Program-made: the position numbers and the translations under genes
Shown: positions 6,583 to 6,789 of the stretch, one piece after another
How the letters are laid out: the number at the start of each line of letters is the position of its first letter
Numbering within the stretch: the first letter of the stretch is position 1
Notes under the pieces: generated by a model
What the model was told of the DNA's origin: nothing
The model's input: the letters and a program-made list of their open reading frames with translations, nothing else
Databases searched by the model: none
Source of the DNA: Oscillospiraceae bacterium
Lineage (GTDB): Bacteria; Bacillota; Clostridia; Oscillospirales; Ruminococcaceae
Reading direction: 5' to 3'
Assembly: GCA_029062865.1 (NCBI GenBank)
Contig: JAIDPG010000124.1
Span: forward strand, 1-6,789
DNA length: 6,789 nucleotides

Positions 6583-6633
6583 CCTGCTAAGGTTTCGTTC
6601 GCTTCGCTCGCTCCACCTTAGCAGGCGCTTTTT
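6581..6633 (+). terminator. Terminator-like hairpin on the plus strand within the repeat
   Basis: Read on the plus strand, the 13-base perfect stem (6581-6593 with 6615-6627) with a 21-base loop is followed after one base by TTTTT (6629-6633). This has the form of a rho-independent terminator for transcription going rightward. No plus-strand gene is seen in the window, so its target may be antisense transcription. Confidence 0.4.
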
Positions 6634-6712
6634 CTGCTCCACTTGTCTTGGGGTTTGCTGACTTGCGTAGAACGTTGCTTTAATGCAGTTTTGATATACT
6701 AACAGGCTTAAG

Positions 6713-6754
6713 TTATTTTAAAGTAACAGAAAAACGGCTCACTTTGTTCGCCTA
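6713..6754. repeat. Half copy of the same repeat (42-base direct repeat)
   Basis: Matches 6537-6578 at 39 of 42 positions, running from ttattttaaagt to gttcgccta. The three differences are aa for cg at 6725-6726 and t for c at 6745. The 13-base hairpin part of the full element is absent, and the sequence diverges exactly at the possible TAG stop of the upstream gene. It is therefore a truncated or half-site copy, same orientation, 176 bases from the full copy. Confidence 0.8.
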
Positions 6755-6789
6755 CCAGACAATCTTCAAAATCTCCTTTTCGTCAGCTT
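6752..6789 (-). CDS. Possible C-terminal end of an upstream gene (partial)
   Basis: In one minus-strand frame the right edge reads ADEKEILKIVW followed by TAG at 6752-6754. The charged and hydrophobic pattern looks like a genuine protein end, and the repeat copy begins exactly at this stop codon, as expected when repeats sit in intergenic DNA. Only 11 codons are visible and another minus frame is also open for a few codons, so neither the gene nor its family can be established. Confidence 0.35.
   Translation of the reverse strand, partial: ADEKEILKIVW

Larger units (their letters stand above)
6537..6636. repeat. Full copy of an interspersed palindromic repeat element
   Basis: A ~100-base intergenic element upstream of galE. 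Outer arms cagaaaaa (6551-6558) and tttttctg (6629-6636) are perfect inverses. Inside are a 13-base perfect inverted repeat, cgcctgctaaggt (6581-6593) with accttagcaggcg (6615-6627), and a 5-base pair stem cggct (6559-6563) with agccg (6578-6582). The folded form would be a branched structure in which the two inner hairpins compete for two bases. The 21-base loop of the long hairpin is made of short ttcg/gctcg-like units. The left 42 bases recur at 6713-6754. The minus strand is open through the element and encodes SERSER and GERSEPFF-type peptide, which is probably a by-product rather than protein. Confidence 0.8.

Noticed and set aside
6594..6614. Short ttcg/gctcg tandem units as a CRISPR or satellite array
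   Set aside because: The units are only 4-6 bases, irregular and confined to a hairpin loop; there are no spacers.
6637..6720. Possible galE promoter with TATATC at about 6689-6694 on the minus strand
   Set aside because: The hexamer 17 bases upstream is TTAAAA, a poor -35, and no extended -10 is present. A promoter for galE probably exists here or upstream, but this one is not convincing.

Overview
The window reads as a piece of a Gram-positive, low-to-mid GC Firmicute chromosome, most likely a gut-type Clostridia (Oscillospiraceae-like) genome. This is inferred from strong GGAGG-type ribosome binding sites, AT-rich intergenic DNA between moderately GC-rich genes, a sigma-A consensus promoter, and an interspersed palindromic repeat whose chance translation contains SER-SER/GERSEPFF-like peptides. 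The taxonomic call is an inference; no rRNA or other marker gene is present.

All supported genes lie on the minus strand, so transcription runs from high to low coordinates. At the right edge are 11 codons and a stop that may be the tail of an upstream gene. Next comes a ~226-base intergenic stretch holding a 42-base direct repeat (half copy at 6713-6754) and a full ~100-base palindromic element (6537-6636). galE (UDP-glucose 4-epimerase, 5542-6525) follows. A 118-base gap then holds an exact consensus promoter (TTGACA, 17 bases, TATAAT, with an extended -10 TG), a GC-rich leader hairpin and a very strong ribosome binding site. These drive a five-gene operon: GtrA-family membrane protein (4980-5423, GTG start), a 520-residue FAD enzyme resembling UDP-galactopyranose mutase (3421-4983, GTG start), two tandem paralogous GT-C-type membrane glycosyltransferases (1854-3434 and 368-1876), and a second GtrA-family protein cut by the left edge (1-355). 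The first four operon genes overlap by 4, 14 and 23 bases; the last is 12 bases downstream of its neighbour.

Together the genes suggest an envelope-glycan module. GalE would interconvert UDP-Glc and UDP-Gal. The flavoenzyme could convert a UDP-hexopyranose to its furanose form. GtrA proteins are linked to polyprenyl-phosphate-sugar translocation, and GT-C enzymes use polyprenyl-phosphate sugars outside the membrane. The cytoplasmic GT2 (GtrB-like) enzyme that would load the lipid carrier is not in the window and may lie past the left edge. The most interesting point is that the flavoenzyme, of a type usually labelled protoporphyrinogen-oxidase-like, appears to keep the residues and spacings I recall for the active site of eukaryotic UDP-galactopyranose mutase.
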